64,000 nt of DNA from JBQTKD01 sp052386455 (GTDB taxonomy: Bacteria > Actinomycetota > Actinomycetes > Sporichthyales > Sporichthyaceae). How positions within the stretch are numbered: the first letter of the stretch is position 1; the number at the start of each line of letters is the position of its first letter. The DNA lies in NCBI GenBank assembly GCA_052386455.1, contig JBQTKD010000002.1, forward strand, positions 1 through 64,000, given 5' to 3'. A program made the translations under genes and the position numbers. The notes under the pieces were generated by a model. That model was not told the origin of the DNA, searched no databases, and saw only the letters and a list, made by a program, of their open reading frames with translations. This document shows positions 8,832 through 17,501 of the stretch, in pieces.

Positions 8832-8861
8832 GGCCCGCCCCCGCCTTCGCGGGGACGGGCC
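8832..8861 (+). terminator. Hairpin terminator after the small membrane peptide
   Basis: Arms 8832-8844 and 8849-8861 pair over 13 bp with one mismatch around a CTTC tetraloop. The stem is GC-only, as usual in this group, with a weak pyrimidine stretch after it. Confidence 0.65.
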
Positions 8862-9178
8862 TCTCGACGTTCACCCGGGGACACCTCGGCCGGACCTGGA
8901 GGGGGCGGCGCGGTGGACGGGCGGGCTCGGTGCCGAAGCTTTCGCCTCGGGCACCGCCGCGAACCGTGGCCGGGGGGCGGGCCCCGGAACAACGGTCCGG
9001 TAGGAGCGGATGTTTCCGCTGGACTCCACGGTTTGCGGTGCGGAAAATGTGCTCCAGATGGACATCGGCCGTCAATAAAACCGTCAGGTAACCCCCCAAC
9101 TTGGACGAACCGCAACGAATCGGACACCACTCCAGCTATCTCGGGTTTGATTGAGTCCCACTGGCAACACCTCGCCGT
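8862..9178. other. Gene-free stretch before the TetR gene
   Basis: No reading frame with coding character is seen. Two small hairpins occur: one with arms around 8928-8960 (CGGTGCC / GGGCACCG) and a perfect 6-bp stem with a TGTT loop at 9005-9020. The last 100 bases are less GC-rich than their surroundings and probably carry the TetR promoter. No known RNA family was recognised. Confidence 0.4.
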
Positions 9179-9199
9179 GTGGACCGCGATACTCGACGG

Positions 9200-9844
9200 G
9201 TGACCGAGGCAGCCATCGAGACGTCGGGCCGTCGCCTGTCCCCCGAAACGATCGTCGCCGCGGCCGTCGCGATCATCGAGGCCGAGGGCGAGGCCGCGGC
9301 TTCCATGCGCCGCATCGCCGCGGAACTCGGCGTGGCCGCGATGTCGCTGTACAACCACGTCCCCAACAAGGCCGCGCTCCTCCAGGCGGTGGCCGACTGG
9401 GTCGGCGTACAGATCGTCGTTCAGGAGGACGCCGCCGACGCCGAGTGGGACACCCGGGCCCGCTCGTTGATGTACGCGTTCCGCGACGTGGCCCGGCACT
9501 ACCCGAACTGCATGCAGATCGCGATGTCGCGGGCCTCGATGTCGCCGGTGGGGCTCGGCGCCCTGGAGCACGCCCTCGGCATGTTGAAGCAGGCCGGCTT
9601 CTCCGACGAGACCGCCCTGCGCGTGGTGCGTACCGCAACCTCCTTCGTGATGGGCGCCATCACCACCGAGTCGCTGCGGACGCGCGCCGCGGCCGCTGCG
9701 GCCGAGTTCGGCTTCCAGCCGCTGCCGGCCGAGGAATTCCCGCACCTCGCCGCACTGGGGCCGATGCTGCTCGACGTGGACTCCGACGCCGACTTCGAGT
9801 TCGGCGTGAACCTGCTGATGGCGGCCATCTCCGGAACCGCTTGA
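9200..9844 (+). CDS. TetR-family transcriptional regulator
   Basis: 214 residues from GTG at 9200; an alternative in-frame GTG at 9179 would add seven. The N-terminal helix-turn-helix is clear (MRRIAAELGVAAMSLYNHV), matching TetR repressors. The C-terminal ligand domain looks like the TetR/TetR_C type of drug or xenobiotic sensors. It stands 63 bases ahead of a cytochrome P450 gene on the same strand, and a palindrome of TetR-operator form lies between them, so it probably controls that P450. Confidence 0.88.
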   Translation: MTEAAIETSGRRLSPETIVAAAVAIIEAEGEAAASMRRIAAELGVAAMSLYNHVPNKAALLQAVADWVGVQIVVQEDAADAEWDTRARSLMYAFRDVARHYPNCMQIAMSRASMSPVGLGALEHALGMLKQAGFSDETALRVVRTATSFVMGAITTESLRTRAAAAAAEFGFQPLPAEEFPHLAALGPMLLDVDSDADFEFGVNLLMAAISGTA

Positions 9845-9890
9845 CACTCCCCGGGCACCGTGCGACGGTGAATCGACTTACACCGTAAGT
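9841..9890 (+). promoter_or_regulatory. Predicted P450 promoter and TetR operator
   Basis: A perfect -35 hexamer TTGACA at 9841-9846 overlaps the TetR stop codon. The inverted repeat ACTTAC-ACC-GTAAGT at 9876-9890 lies downstream, just before the P450 ribosome-binding site, where a bound repressor would block transcription. The -10 box is not convincing. Arm sequence resembles known TTAC-type TetR operators. Confidence 0.5.
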
Positions 9891-9907
9891 TGCACGGGGA
9901 GGCGTCC

Positions 9908-11254
9908 ATGGCGGCCCGAACGCACGACCTGGCACCGATCAGCGCGAAGGGCGTCACGCGCTGGGCGGTGCGACACGGTCTGGGCCGGATGACGATGTCC
10001 GCCGCGCAACGTCGGGGCGAGGTCTACGCCCGCCTGGTGCTCGACCCGACGTTGCGTGGCGACCCGTACCCGTTCTACGCGCAGATGCGCGAGATCGGCC
10101 TCGTCGTTCCGGGCAAGTTCGCCGACGCCACCGCGCACCACGCAGTCGTCGAAGAGGTGCTCCGGTCCCCGGACTTCCGCAGCGGCTTCCCCGCCGGGCT
10201 GATGCCGCGTCCCATGCGCGCCGCCTTCGAGTGGTCCATCGAGGAAGCCGTCCTCAGCCCCATCGACGCACCCTCGATGCTGGTCACCGACGGGCCGACG
10301 CACGATCGGCATCGCCGCGCGGTCTCTCGCGCGTTCACGGCGCGGGCCGTCGCCGACCTGTCCGAGCGGGTCGAGGAGATCGCGGCGGAGCTCCTCGATG
10401 CCCTCCCAGCCGGAGCCGAGCCACTGGACATCGCCGCGGCCTACACCGACGTGCTGCCGGTGCTGGTGATCGCGGAGATGCTCGGCGTCCCGACCTCCAT
10501 GCGAACAACGTTTCTGACGTGGGGTCATGCAATGGCGGCCTCGCTCGACTTCGGCCGTCCGTACCGGACGCTGCGGCATACCGAGTGGGCCCTGCGCGAA
10601 CTCAACGCCTGGCTGGGCGGCCACCTCGAGCAGTTGCGCCGCGAACCCGGCGACAACCTGTTGAGCCGCGTCGTACTGGACGCCCACGAAGGCGACGAGC
10701 CGCTCACCCACGTCGATCTCGTGTCGATCGCGGGCCTGGTCCTCGGCGCCGGATTCGAGACCACCGTCAACCTGCTGACCAACGGCATCGTGGCCCTACT
10801 CGACCATCCCGAGCAGGTCGAGCACCTGCGCGCCAACGCGGGCGACTGGCGCAACGCCGTCGCCGAAGTGCTCCGCTACGACTCCCCCGTACAGAACACC
10901 GTGCGGCACGCGATCCGCGAGGTGGACCTGCACGGCGTGCGGGTCCCGCCCGGCAAGTTCGTGGCCCTGGTGCTCGGTGGAGCCAACCGAGACCCGGCGG
11001 TGTTCGCCGATCCGAATCGCTTCGACGTCACGCGGCACAACGCCAAGGACCACCTGTCCTTCGGCGGCGGATCGCACTACTGCCTGGGCGCCGCGCTGGC
11101 TCGCCTTGAGGGCGAGATCGGTCTCCGCATGCTGTTCGAACGCTTCCCCGACCTGCGCCGGGCCGGCGCCGGCCGCAGGCGGCCAACGCGGATCCTGCGG
11201 GGGTGGGCCGAACTGCCGACGACTCTGCGTCAACCGGCGGCCGTGCACGCCTAG
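9908..11254 (+). CDS. Cytochrome P450
   Basis: 448 residues. The heme-binding loop FGGGSHYCLG has the thiolate cysteine at residue 392, the K-helix ExxR is in EVLRYDSP, and the I-helix oxygen-activation motif AGFETT is near residue 281; glutamate replaces the more common acidic residue order AG(D/E)T only in spacing. All landmarks of a soluble bacterial class I P450 are present. ATG at 9908 follows GGGGAGG at the right spacing and is preferred over a TTG at 9890. No ferredoxin or reductase gene is adjacent. The substrate cannot be inferred; the TetR gene upstream suggests inducible oxidation of a small hydrophobic compound. Confidence 0.94.
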   Translation: MAARTHDLAPISAKGVTRWAVRHGLGRMTMSAAQRRGEVYARLVLDPTLRGDPYPFYAQMREIGLVVPGKFADATAHHAVVEEVLRSPDFRSGFPAGLMPRPMRAAFEWSIEEAVLSPIDAPSMLVTDGPTHDRHRRAVSRAFTARAVADLSERVEEIAAELLDALPAGAEPLDIAAAYTDVLPVLVIAEMLGVPTSMRTTFLTWGHAMAASLDFGRPYRTLRHTEWALRELNAWLGGHLEQLRREPGDNLLSRVVLDAHEGDEPLTHVDLVSIAGLVLGAGFETTVNLLTNGIVALLDHPEQVEHLRANAGDWRNAVAEVLRYDSPVQNTVRHAIREVDLHGVRVPPGKFVALVLGGANRDPAVFADPNRFDVTRHNAKDHLSFGGGSHYCLGAALARLEGEIGLRMLFERFPDLRRAGAGRRRPTRILRGWAELPTTLRQPAAVHA

Positions 11255-11464
11255 CGCCCGCGATTCGGGCATTCCGGACCATGATCGACATGCGGGACTT
11301 CTCAGGCGAAATCTACTCGGCTTTGGGCGAACCTTTCCCATAACTCGGTGCATGCTGGGAGCACTGCCGCCGTCCGAGCGCCTCGCGCGCGAGAACTCTG
11401 CCGAGCGTGCGGTCCGATGGCGTGCACGACGTCGGCGGAGCACGGTGCAGGAAGGAACGCCTCG

Positions 11465-12034
11465 ATGGCTCAGGCCTCCAGCGGCAACGGTTCTACGTCG
11501 GCGCACCCACGACGACGCCGTCGCTGGGCGCGCGGAGTCTCCGTCGTCCTGGCCCTCGGCGCAGTTCTCGGCGTAGGTGCCGCGGCGTACTCGCGCGGCC
11601 TCGACGACGACGGCGCCGCCACTCCGGCCGCCAACGTCGGCCCCCTGCTCGCAGCGCCGGCCGACATGGCGACACCGGCCACGCCCGAGGTTGCCCCACC
11701 CGCAGCCAAGCCTGCGCGCCCGGCCGAGGCCGCGAGCCGCGAGCCCGCCAAGGTGAAGATCGGCGCGCTGCGCATGACCTACGACGCCAGCGGCCTCCCC
11801 CGCACCTCGCTCCCGATCACGGTGACCAACAACGGCCCGATCACCCGCTCCTTCGACGTCACCGTCGTGGCGAAGAGCCCGAGCGGCACGAAGATCACCA
11901 CCGACACCGGGACCGCCGCCAACCTCCGCCCCGGCCAGAGCGCCCAGCTCCAGATCCTCGAACTCGTCAACGACAAACTCGTCGACCAACTCCGCACCGC
12001 GACCTTCGAAGTCGGCGACGTCTTCGCCTATTAG
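11465..12034 (+). CDS. Membrane-anchored exported protein, FxLYD-like domain
   Basis: 189 residues. A basic stretch RRRRRWARG is followed by a hydrophobic helix (residues about 24-42), so it is a signal anchor or signal peptide. An Ala/Pro-rich linker follows to about residue 95. The last 90 residues form a predicted beta-sandwich with VTNNGPITRSF and a conserved LRPGQSAQL turn, the pattern of FxLYD domains found in exported actinobacterial proteins. ATG at 11465 follows GGAAGGA. No enzymatic residues are apparent. Confidence 0.7.
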   Translation: MAQASSGNGSTSAHPRRRRRWARGVSVVLALGAVLGVGAAAYSRGLDDDGAATPAANVGPLLAAPADMATPATPEVAPPAAKPARPAEAASREPAKVKIGALRMTYDASGLPRTSLPITVTNNGPITRSFDVTVVAKSPSGTKITTDTGTAANLRPGQSAQLQILELVNDKLVDQLRTATFEVGDVFAY

Positions 12035-12096
12035 GGGTTCACCCCTGCGGCGGCAGTAGCCGGCGGGCGTGTCGTGGTGCCGGGATCATCGGTTCC

Positions 12097-12636
12097 ATGG
12101 AGGTCCCCCGCCGCCCAATCGCCATCGTTGGACTCGGTTTGGCCATTGCCATGGTCGCCGGCCCCATCGCCATCGCCAGCCGTGGATCGGCAGGTGAATC
12201 GCGCCTGGTGAAGTACTCCGCCAACGAGACCGACAGCCGAGCCGAGGACAAGGGTGCGAAGGGCATCAGCCCCGGCGACACCTTCCGGGTGCGTCAAGAC
12301 CTCACGGTGGCCGACGGGCGCCGAGTGGGCACCGCCCTCGTCGACTGCGGCTACCTCAAGGTCGGAACGTCCACTCGCGCCGGCCTGACCCGCATCGACT
12401 CGGTGACCGTGCGGTGCAAGGGCAACCTCGCGCTTCCGGAGGGCACGGTTGCCTTCACCGGGCGCAACACCTTCACTCCCGGCTCGCCAACCTCCAGCCG
12501 CTTCGACCTCGTCAGCGGTACGGGCAGCTACGCCGACGTGGCGGGCGAGCTGATCGCCGACGAGCACGGCAACGGCCACAGCACCCTGTGGCTGGACCGG
12601 ATCATCGCTGGAGCGGACCGTCAGGACGCCAGGTAG
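12097..12636 (+). CDS. Exported protein with allene-oxide-cyclase/dirigent-like barrel
   Basis: 179 residues with an N-terminal hydrophobic segment at about 8-28 followed by Ser/Gly-rich cleavage-like residues. The mature part holds repeated beta-strand patterns (FRVRQDLTVADG, DCGYLKVG, VTVRCKGNL, FDLVSGTGSYADVAG) that resemble the small AOC-like or dirigent-like beta-barrels seen in actinobacteria; such domains are often structural or ligand-binding and need not be enzymes. Two cysteines, near residues 87 and 108, could form a disulfide. The start ATG at 12097 has only a weak ribosome-binding site. Its 3' end overlaps the convergent cbs gene by 16 bases. Confidence 0.65.
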   Translation: MEVPRRPIAIVGLGLAIAMVAGPIAIASRGSAGESRLVKYSANETDSRAEDKGAKGISPGDTFRVRQDLTVADGRRVGTALVDCGYLKVGTSTRAGLTRIDSVTVRCKGNLALPEGTVAFTGRNTFTPGSPTSSRFDLVSGTGSYADVAGELIADEHGNGHSTLWLDRIIAGADRQDAR

Positions 12637-13985
12637 CCCAGGAGGTCCTGACGGGTAATCACCCCACGCGGGCGCCCGTCGTCCAGCACCACGATCGCCC
12701 CGGCGTGCTCGAGCTCGTGGATCGCCACCGATACGGACTCGCCCGAGCCGACGATCGGCAGCGGCTTGGACATGTGCTGCTCAATCCGGTCGGACAGTGT
12801 CGCGGTCCCGCCGAACAGCTTGTCCAGCAGGTCCCGTTCGCCCACCGCCCCGACGATCTCCGCGGCCATCACCGGCGGTTCGGCGCGCACCACCGGCATC
12901 TGCGAGACGCCGTACTCGCGGATGACGTCGATGGCCTCGCGCACCGTCTCGTTCGGGTGCATGTGGACGAACTCCGGGACCGCGCCCGACTTCCGGGCGA
13001 GGACCTCGCCCACCGTCACGTCGTCGCCGGCGGAGATGAACCCGTAGTCGGCCATCCAGTCGTCGTTGAAGATCTTCGACAGATAGCCGCGGCCCGAGTC
13101 CGGCAGCAGCACGACGATCACGTCGTCCGCGCTGCCGCGCTGCGCGACCTGCAGCGCGGCCGCCACGGCCATGCCGCACGAGCCGCCCACGAGGAGGCCC
13201 TCCTCGCGAGCCAGCCGGCGCGTCATGTCGAAGGAGTCGCCGTCGCTGATCGCGAGGATCTCGTCGGCGATGTCGCGGTCGTAGGTGGTCGGCCAGAAGT
13301 CCTCGCCAACGCCCTCCACCAGGTACGGACGCCCCGTGCCGCCGGAGTACACCGAGCCCACCGGGTCGGCGCCCACGACCTTCACCCGCCCGTTCGAGAC
13401 CTCCTTGAGGTAGCGCCCGGTGCCGGAAATCGTGCCGCCGGTGCCCATGCCGGTGACGAAGTGCGTGAGGCGTCCGTCCGTCTGGCGCCACAGCTCGGGG
13501 CCGGTGGTCTCGTAGTGCGAGCGCGGGTTGTTCGGGTTGGAGTACTGGTCCGGCTTCCACGCGCCGGGTCGCTCGCGGACGAGCCGGTCGGAGACCTGGT
13601 AGTACGAGCGCGGGTCCTCGGGCGCCACGGCGGTCGGGCAGACGACGACTTCGGCGCCGTACGCGCGCAACGTGTTGATCTTGTCCGTGGAGACCTTGTC
13701 CGGAACGACGAACACGCACTGGTAGCCGCGCTGCTGCGCCACCAGCGCCAGCCCGATCCCCGTGTTGCCGCTGGTCGGCTCGACGATCGTGCCGCCCGGT
13801 TGCAGCGCCCCGGACTCCTCCGCGGCGTCGACCATGCGAGTGGCGATGCGGTCCTTCACCGATCCGCCGGGATTGAAGTACTCCACCTTGGCCAGGACCA
13901 GCGGCGCGAGGCCCTCGGTGACCGACCGCAGGCGCACCAGCGGCGTGTTCCCGACCAGATCCAGCAGCGATTCGACGTACTCCAC
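12621..13985 (-). CDS. cbs: Cystathionine beta-synthase
   Basis: 454 residues. GGSVKDR gives the PLP lysine at residue 44, TSGNTG at 71-76 binds the PLP ring, and GTGGTISG near 180 binds phosphate. The C-terminal 120 residues contain a pair of CBS (Bateman) domains. This is the full-length bacterial form without the N-terminal heme region of animal enzymes. It condenses homocysteine and serine to cystathionine. Start GTG at 13985. With metB at 6742 it supports reverse transsulfuration. Confidence 0.93.
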   Translation of the reverse strand: MEYVESLLDLVGNTPLVRLRSVTEGLAPLVLAKVEYFNPGGSVKDRIATRMVDAAEESGALQPGGTIVEPTSGNTGIGLALVAQQRGYQCVFVVPDKVSTDKINTLRAYGAEVVVCPTAVAPEDPRSYYQVSDRLVRERPGAWKPDQYSNPNNPRSHYETTGPELWRQTDGRLTHFVTGMGTGGTISGTGRYLKEVSNGRVKVVGADPVGSVYSGGTGRPYLVEGVGEDFWPTTYDRDIADEILAISDGDSFDMTRRLAREEGLLVGGSCGMAVAAALQVAQRGSADDVIVVLLPDSGRGYLSKIFNDDWMADYGFISAGDDVTVGEVLARKSGAVPEFVHMHPNETVREAIDVIREYGVSQMPVVRAEPPVMAAEIVGAVGERDLLDKLFGGTATLSDRIEQHMSKPLPIVGSGESVSVAIHELEHAGAIVVLDDGRPRGVITRQDLLGYLAS

Positions 13986-14044
13986 GCCCCGCCCCCGCGT
14001 CTAAAGATCAACATTGCGCCGAACGAGTGCACATATCGGTCATC

Positions 14045-14077
14045 GTTTGGCCGCCCCATATCACGGTAGGGCCAAAC
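14045..14077. promoter_or_regulatory. 8-bp inverted repeat in the cbs/SGNH-hydrolase intergenic region
   Basis: GTTTGGCC (14045-14052) and GGCCAAAC (14070-14077) flank a 17-base spacer in the 235-bp gap between divergent genes. It could be an operator for either. The surrounding sequence is less GC-rich than the genes, as expected for promoters. Confidence 0.3.
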
Positions 14078-14241
14078 CTGAAAACAACCTCTGCACACAC
14101 CCTAGAACCGGAGTTACATTCGAGCTCTGGGGGAAACGGCCGCCACGCCGGGGCCGTACCGATCACTTACCCGACCGTCCGGGGAGGTGCGTCGACAGTG
14201 GCCGACGCCGTCTGCTGTAAGTGTTGTTGCCGGAGCGCATC

Positions 14242-15246
14242 GTGAGCAGCTTCGGCGCCGCCCGCCGCGTGCTGTCCGCCGCCGCCCTCGGCGGCACCGG
14301 GATGGCGCTGACCGGCGGTGCACTCGCCGGTCTGCTCGTCACCGAGGCCAAGCTCGCTCGCCGCTGGGTCGGCGTCCCGAAGACTCTGCCGCCGGCCGAC
14401 GACGGCCTCTGGGGCACGGGTCCGGGCGTTCCGATCTCCTTCGTCGTCATCGGCGACTCGAGCGCGGCCGGCCTGGGCGTGGACAACGCCGCAGAGACTC
14501 CGGGCGCGCAGATCGCGCAGGGGCTCTCCGCCGCCGCGGACCGTCCGGTACGGCTGACCGACGTCGCGCTCGTCGGCGCCCGCAGCGCGGACCTGGACCG
14601 CCAGGTCACGCTCGCGCTGGCCGCCGCTCCGGACGTCGCGCTGATCATGATCGGCGCCAACGACATCACCCATCGGGTCTCGCTGACCACCGCCGTCTCC
14701 CAGCTCGACGCCGCCGTGCGGCGGCTGCGCGAAGCCGGCTGCGAGGTCGTCGTGGGCACCTGCCCGGACCTCGGCACCATCGAGCCGATCGCCCAGCCGC
14801 TGCGCTACCTCGCGCGCCGCTGGAGCCGCCAACTGGCCGCCGCGCAAACCATCGTGGTCGTCGAGGCCGGCGGACGGACGGTCTCCCTCGGCGACCTGAT
14901 CGGCCCCGAGTTCTCCGCGGCCCCGCACGAAATGTTCTCGGCCGACCGCTTCCACCCCTCCGCCGCCGGATACGCAAGCGCGGCCGTGGCCGTGCTCCCA
15001 GCCGTGTGCGCGGCGCTCGGGTACTGGGCCGCGGACGAGTTCGACGGCGCGGCCGAGGCGGCCGGCGGCCTGCTCCCCGTGGCCTTCGCGGCGGTCGAGG
15101 CCGTCGAGGCCCCGGGAACCCAGGTCGCACCGCTCGGCGCCCAGGACGACTCGCGGCACGGAGGCCTGCGCGGGCCGTGGGCGCTGCTGCGCCCGCGGCG
15201 TCGCCTGGCCGCCGAGGCCGATACGGCGCAGCCCAGCGCGGCCTGA
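14242..15246 (+). CDS. SGNH/GDSL-family hydrolase, membrane-anchored
   Basis: 334 residues from GTG at 14242, which has GGAG eight bases upstream; GTG at 14221 would add seven. A hydrophobic segment near residues 10-35 anchors or exports the protein. Block I is GDSSAAG with the catalytic serine near residue 73, block III is GAND, and block V is DRFHPSAAGY with the catalytic Asp and His. This matches actinobacterial SGNH esterases/lipases. The C-terminal 60 residues are low-complexity. Likely acts on an ester in the cell envelope; substrate unknown. Confidence 0.85.
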   Translation: MSSFGAARRVLSAAALGGTGMALTGGALAGLLVTEAKLARRWVGVPKTLPPADDGLWGTGPGVPISFVVIGDSSAAGLGVDNAAETPGAQIAQGLSAAADRPVRLTDVALVGARSADLDRQVTLALAAAPDVALIMIGANDITHRVSLTTAVSQLDAAVRRLREAGCEVVVGTCPDLGTIEPIAQPLRYLARRWSRQLAAAQTIVVVEAGGRTVSLGDLIGPEFSAAPHEMFSADRFHPSAAGYASAAVAVLPAVCAALGYWAADEFDGAAEAAGGLLPVAFAAVEAVEAPGTQVAPLGAQDDSRHGGLRGPWALLRPRRRLAAEADTAQPSAA

Positions 15247-15252
15247 GCCCTT

Positions 15253-15618
15253 TCAGATCAGGCGCGCCAGGGTCTGCAGCCGGTCGTCCAAGCGGTCCAG
15301 CAGCGTGCAGAGCGCGGCGCGGCTGCCGTCCGGCGCCCACACGTGGACCGCAGGGTCGACGCCGTCGAGCGCTTGCGCCAGGTCGGCGGCCGTCACCGCG
15401 ATCTGGTCGGCGACGGCGAACGGCCCCACGTCCGGCACTCGCCGCGGTGGCGGCGGCGAACCGTCGCGTGCCGTTACCCCTGCGGCCAGATCGGCCAACA
15501 GCTGCGCCAGCCGAAGGCCCGCTGCGGCCAGGGTTTCGGTGCCGTCGGAGCGTTGCAGCCGGCTCTCCGGAAGCGTGCGCAACCGGTCGGCGAATACGCG
15601 TGCGGCATTCGTGCTCAC
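15253..15618 (-). CDS. Conserved hypothetical helical protein
   Basis: 121 residues, no signal peptide or membrane segment, mostly predicted helix with a Pro-rich loop in the middle (SPPPPRR). The N-terminus MSTNAARVFADRLRTLPESRLQR resembles small proteins found in other actinobacteria without assigned function. Start GTG at 15618. It is convergent with the SGNH hydrolase gene, with six bases between stops. I do not recognise a function. Confidence 0.65.
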   Translation of the reverse strand: MSTNAARVFADRLRTLPESRLQRSDGTETLAAAGLRLAQLLADLAAGVTARDGSPPPPRRVPDVGPFAVADQIAVTAADLAQALDGVDPAVHVWAPDGSRAALCTLLDRLDDRLQTLARLI

Positions 15619-15795
15619 GCCTCGGGAAACTAGCCGGTGAAATCGGGCCCGGAGATTGCACCCCCGGTCTTGTATCGCCGTTCACCATCGGGCACCCTCA
15701 GAGAACCGTCGGTGAGCCCCCAACCGCGACGTCCTTGGAAGTGCCGCGAAGGCGAGCCGATCTCCAACAGTCGACGTTGTCTGAGAGGCGGTCCC

Positions 15796-16026
15796 ATGTC
15801 CCTTCACCACTCCGAGGAGACGCATCAGAACCTGGTGGCCCGGGTCCCCGGTGTCACCGGCCGAGAACTCCCCGAGTGGTTCCGAGAAATCGAGAACGGA
15901 CCCGCGTTCTTGCGTTTCGACGACAAGGTGAACTGGCTGCGCGACGAGCACTCCCTGGCCCACGGCCACGCGACCGCGATCGTCCACGAGTACGACCTTC
16001 GCCGGGCCCACAGGTCTTTCGAGTAA
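15796..16026 (+). CDS. DUF4287-domain small protein
   Basis: 76 residues. The pattern TGRELPEWF, followed by VNWLRDEHSLAHGHATAIVHEYD, matches DUF4287, whose hallmark is the GHGHA.AI segment. The domain is a small helical fold of unknown function, often found next to DUF1801 or DUF5655 domains; here it stands alone. ATG at 15796 is chosen because the domain starts soon after; the upstream part of the open frame has no coding character. A strong terminator follows at 16049. Confidence 0.78.
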   Translation: MSLHHSEETHQNLVARVPGVTGRELPEWFREIENGPAFLRFDDKVNWLRDEHSLAHGHATAIVHEYDLRRAHRSFE

Positions 16027-16048
16027 GACCTCCCCGGACTGCAAACGA

Positions 16049-16077
16049 AAGGCCCCCGCGCTGAGCGCGGGGGCCTT
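16049..16077. terminator. Strong bidirectional terminator
   Basis: Arms 16049-16061 and 16065-16077 form a perfect 13-bp stem (AAGGCCCCCGCGC) with a three-base loop. It stands between the DUF4287 gene and the convergent BAX-inhibitor gene, and the flanking AA/TT gives a short T-run in both directions. Confidence 0.8.
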
Positions 16078-16123
16078 CGTCATGCTCCGGACCGGCTTGT
16101 CCGGGGGTTGTCAGTGCCCGATT

Positions 16124-16166
16124 TCGCTCGGGCTCCTCACTCGTCCCTCGCTCGTCGCACTCGCTC
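16124..16166 (-). repeat. 43-base gene-end repeat, copy 1
   Basis: This segment and 19714-19756 differ at only three of 43 positions. On the minus strand the core is GACGAGCGAGGGACGAGTGA. It starts at the stop codon of the BAX-inhibitor gene. A partial copy lies at 4129-4148, and looser GAGCGAAGCGAGC variants occur near 48115, 57610 and 58610. Confidence 0.75.
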
Positions 16167-16974
16167 AGTCGCCACGCAGGATCGACAGCAGGCGAAGCAT
16201 CTCGAAGTAGAGCCAGACGATGGTGACGGTGAGACCGAACGCCGCACGCCAGGACTCGCTTTCCGGGGCACCCATGCGAATGCCGTCTTCGATCATGTCG
16301 AAGTCGAGCACCAGGAACAGGCTGGCGAGCACCACACCGGCCGCCGCGGTCAGCAGGCCGAAGCCGCCGCCCCAGGCGTTGGCGCCGGAGTTGAAGATGT
16401 TCAGCACCAGGTTGCCGAGCATCAGCACGAAGTAGCCGAGCGTCGCGCCGATCAGGATCCTGGTGAACCGCGGCGTCGCCCGCAGCCGGCCGCTCTTGTA
16501 GAGCGCCAGCATGATCGCGAACACGATCGCGGTACCGGCGACGGCCTGGACGACCACGCCCTCCATGCCGGGGCGCGAGTTGATCGCGTGGGAGATCGCG
16601 CCGAGGAAAACGCCTTCGACCGCGGCGTAGGCGATGATCAGTGGCGGACTCGGGACCCGCTTGAACGAGTTCACCATCGCCAGGCCGAAGCCGACGAGGG
16701 CGGCCAGGATGGCCAGGCCGTAGCCCACGTCCGCAGCCCAGGCGAGCGCGCCGGTGACGACCGCGACACCGAGGAGCAGACCGGTCTTGGAGACGACGTC
16801 GTCGATCGTCATCGCCCGCGTCGACGCGGGCGGGGGCTGATCGCCGTACGGGGTGGGCTTGCGGTAGTCGATCCCGCCGGGGGCGGGAGCAGGGGCCGGC
16901 GCGGGCTGCGGCGGTGCGTAGCCGTTGCGGCTGAACACGTCCGAGCGTGAAAGAACCGGGTTACTGCTGCGCAT
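16165..16974 (-). CDS. BAX inhibitor-1/YccA-like membrane protein
   Basis: 269 residues. A Pro/Ala-rich N-terminal tail of about 60 residues (PAPAPAPAPGG) precedes seven predicted membrane helices. The last helices carry SLFLVLDFDMIEDG and the conserved aspartate-containing turn of the BI-1 (UPF0005) family, whose members form pH-sensitive calcium leak channels. ATG at 16974 follows GGAGGAG eight bases upstream, so the longer open frame is rejected. Role in this organism unknown. Confidence 0.88.
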   Translation of the reverse strand: MRSSNPVLSRSDVFSRNGYAPPQPAPAPAPAPGGIDYRKPTPYGDQPPPASTRAMTIDDVVSKTGLLLGVAVVTGALAWAADVGYGLAILAALVGFGLAMVNSFKRVPSPPLIIAYAAVEGVFLGAISHAINSRPGMEGVVVQAVAGTAIVFAIMLALYKSGRLRATPRFTRILIGATLGYFVLMLGNLVLNIFNSGANAWGGGFGLLTAAAGVVLASLFLVLDFDMIEDGIRMGAPESESWRAAFGLTVTIVWLYFEMLRLLSILRGD

Positions 16975-17097
16975 CGTGTGCACTCCTCCATTGCCCGCGG
17001 GATGCGGGCGGCCTGTCCGTGTCTTGCAGCCGGGCGGTACCTGCCTCGCACCAATGCCAACGAACACGCTTCCGCCGTTGTTCCAGCGGGAGCAGGC

Positions 17098-17367
17098 TCA
17101 GGCCGAGGGCATCGAGTACGCGTCGGCGGCCGCCACGAGCAGGCCGGCCAGGCGGCGCGCCTCGTCCGGCAGCAGGTACGAAGAGAGGTCGAGGAAGCGC
17201 CCGTCCTCGTCGGTGTCGGCCTGGTCGGTGAGGCTCAGGACGACGTAGCGAGTCTCCTCGGGCGTACCCGGGTCCATCGCGTGGCCACCGACGGTCAGAT
17301 ACGTCATGTGGTCGTCCTTGGGCACCAGGGCCTCGAGGTACTCGGTGGGGCTGATGATGTCGCTCAT
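17098..17367 (-). CDS. Small conserved hypothetical protein
   Basis: 89 residues, acidic, no membrane segment. The sequence starts MSDIISPTEYLEALVPKDDH and ends with a helical stretch LLPDEARRLAGLLVAAADAY. I do not recognise the family. ATG at 17367 is chosen; the longer frame upstream crosses the hairpin at 17437. It lies 123 bases upstream of the BAX-inhibitor gene on the same strand. Confidence 0.65.
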   Translation of the reverse strand: MSDIISPTEYLEALVPKDDHMTYLTVGGHAMDPGTPEETRYVVLSLTDQADTDEDGRFLDLSSYLLPDEARRLAGLLVAAADAYSMPSA

Positions 17368-17436
17368 GCGCCTGCCGCCTATCGCACCGTCACAGGGCGC
17401 GAGCACGTCGCGCCGGGAGTGTGACGATCCTAGGGA

Positions 17437-17481
17437 CGAGTGACGCAAACCGCCGTGAGCCACGCCGCTTTGCATCACTCG
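17437..17481. terminator. Hairpin after the 17502 gene
   Basis: Arms 17437-17449 (CGAGTGACGCAAA) and 17469-17481 pair at 12 of 13 positions. It is 20 bases past the stop of the upstream minus-strand gene, in the position of a terminator. Confidence 0.5.
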
Positions 17482-17501
17482 CCCCAACCTTCACAGGGGC
17501 A

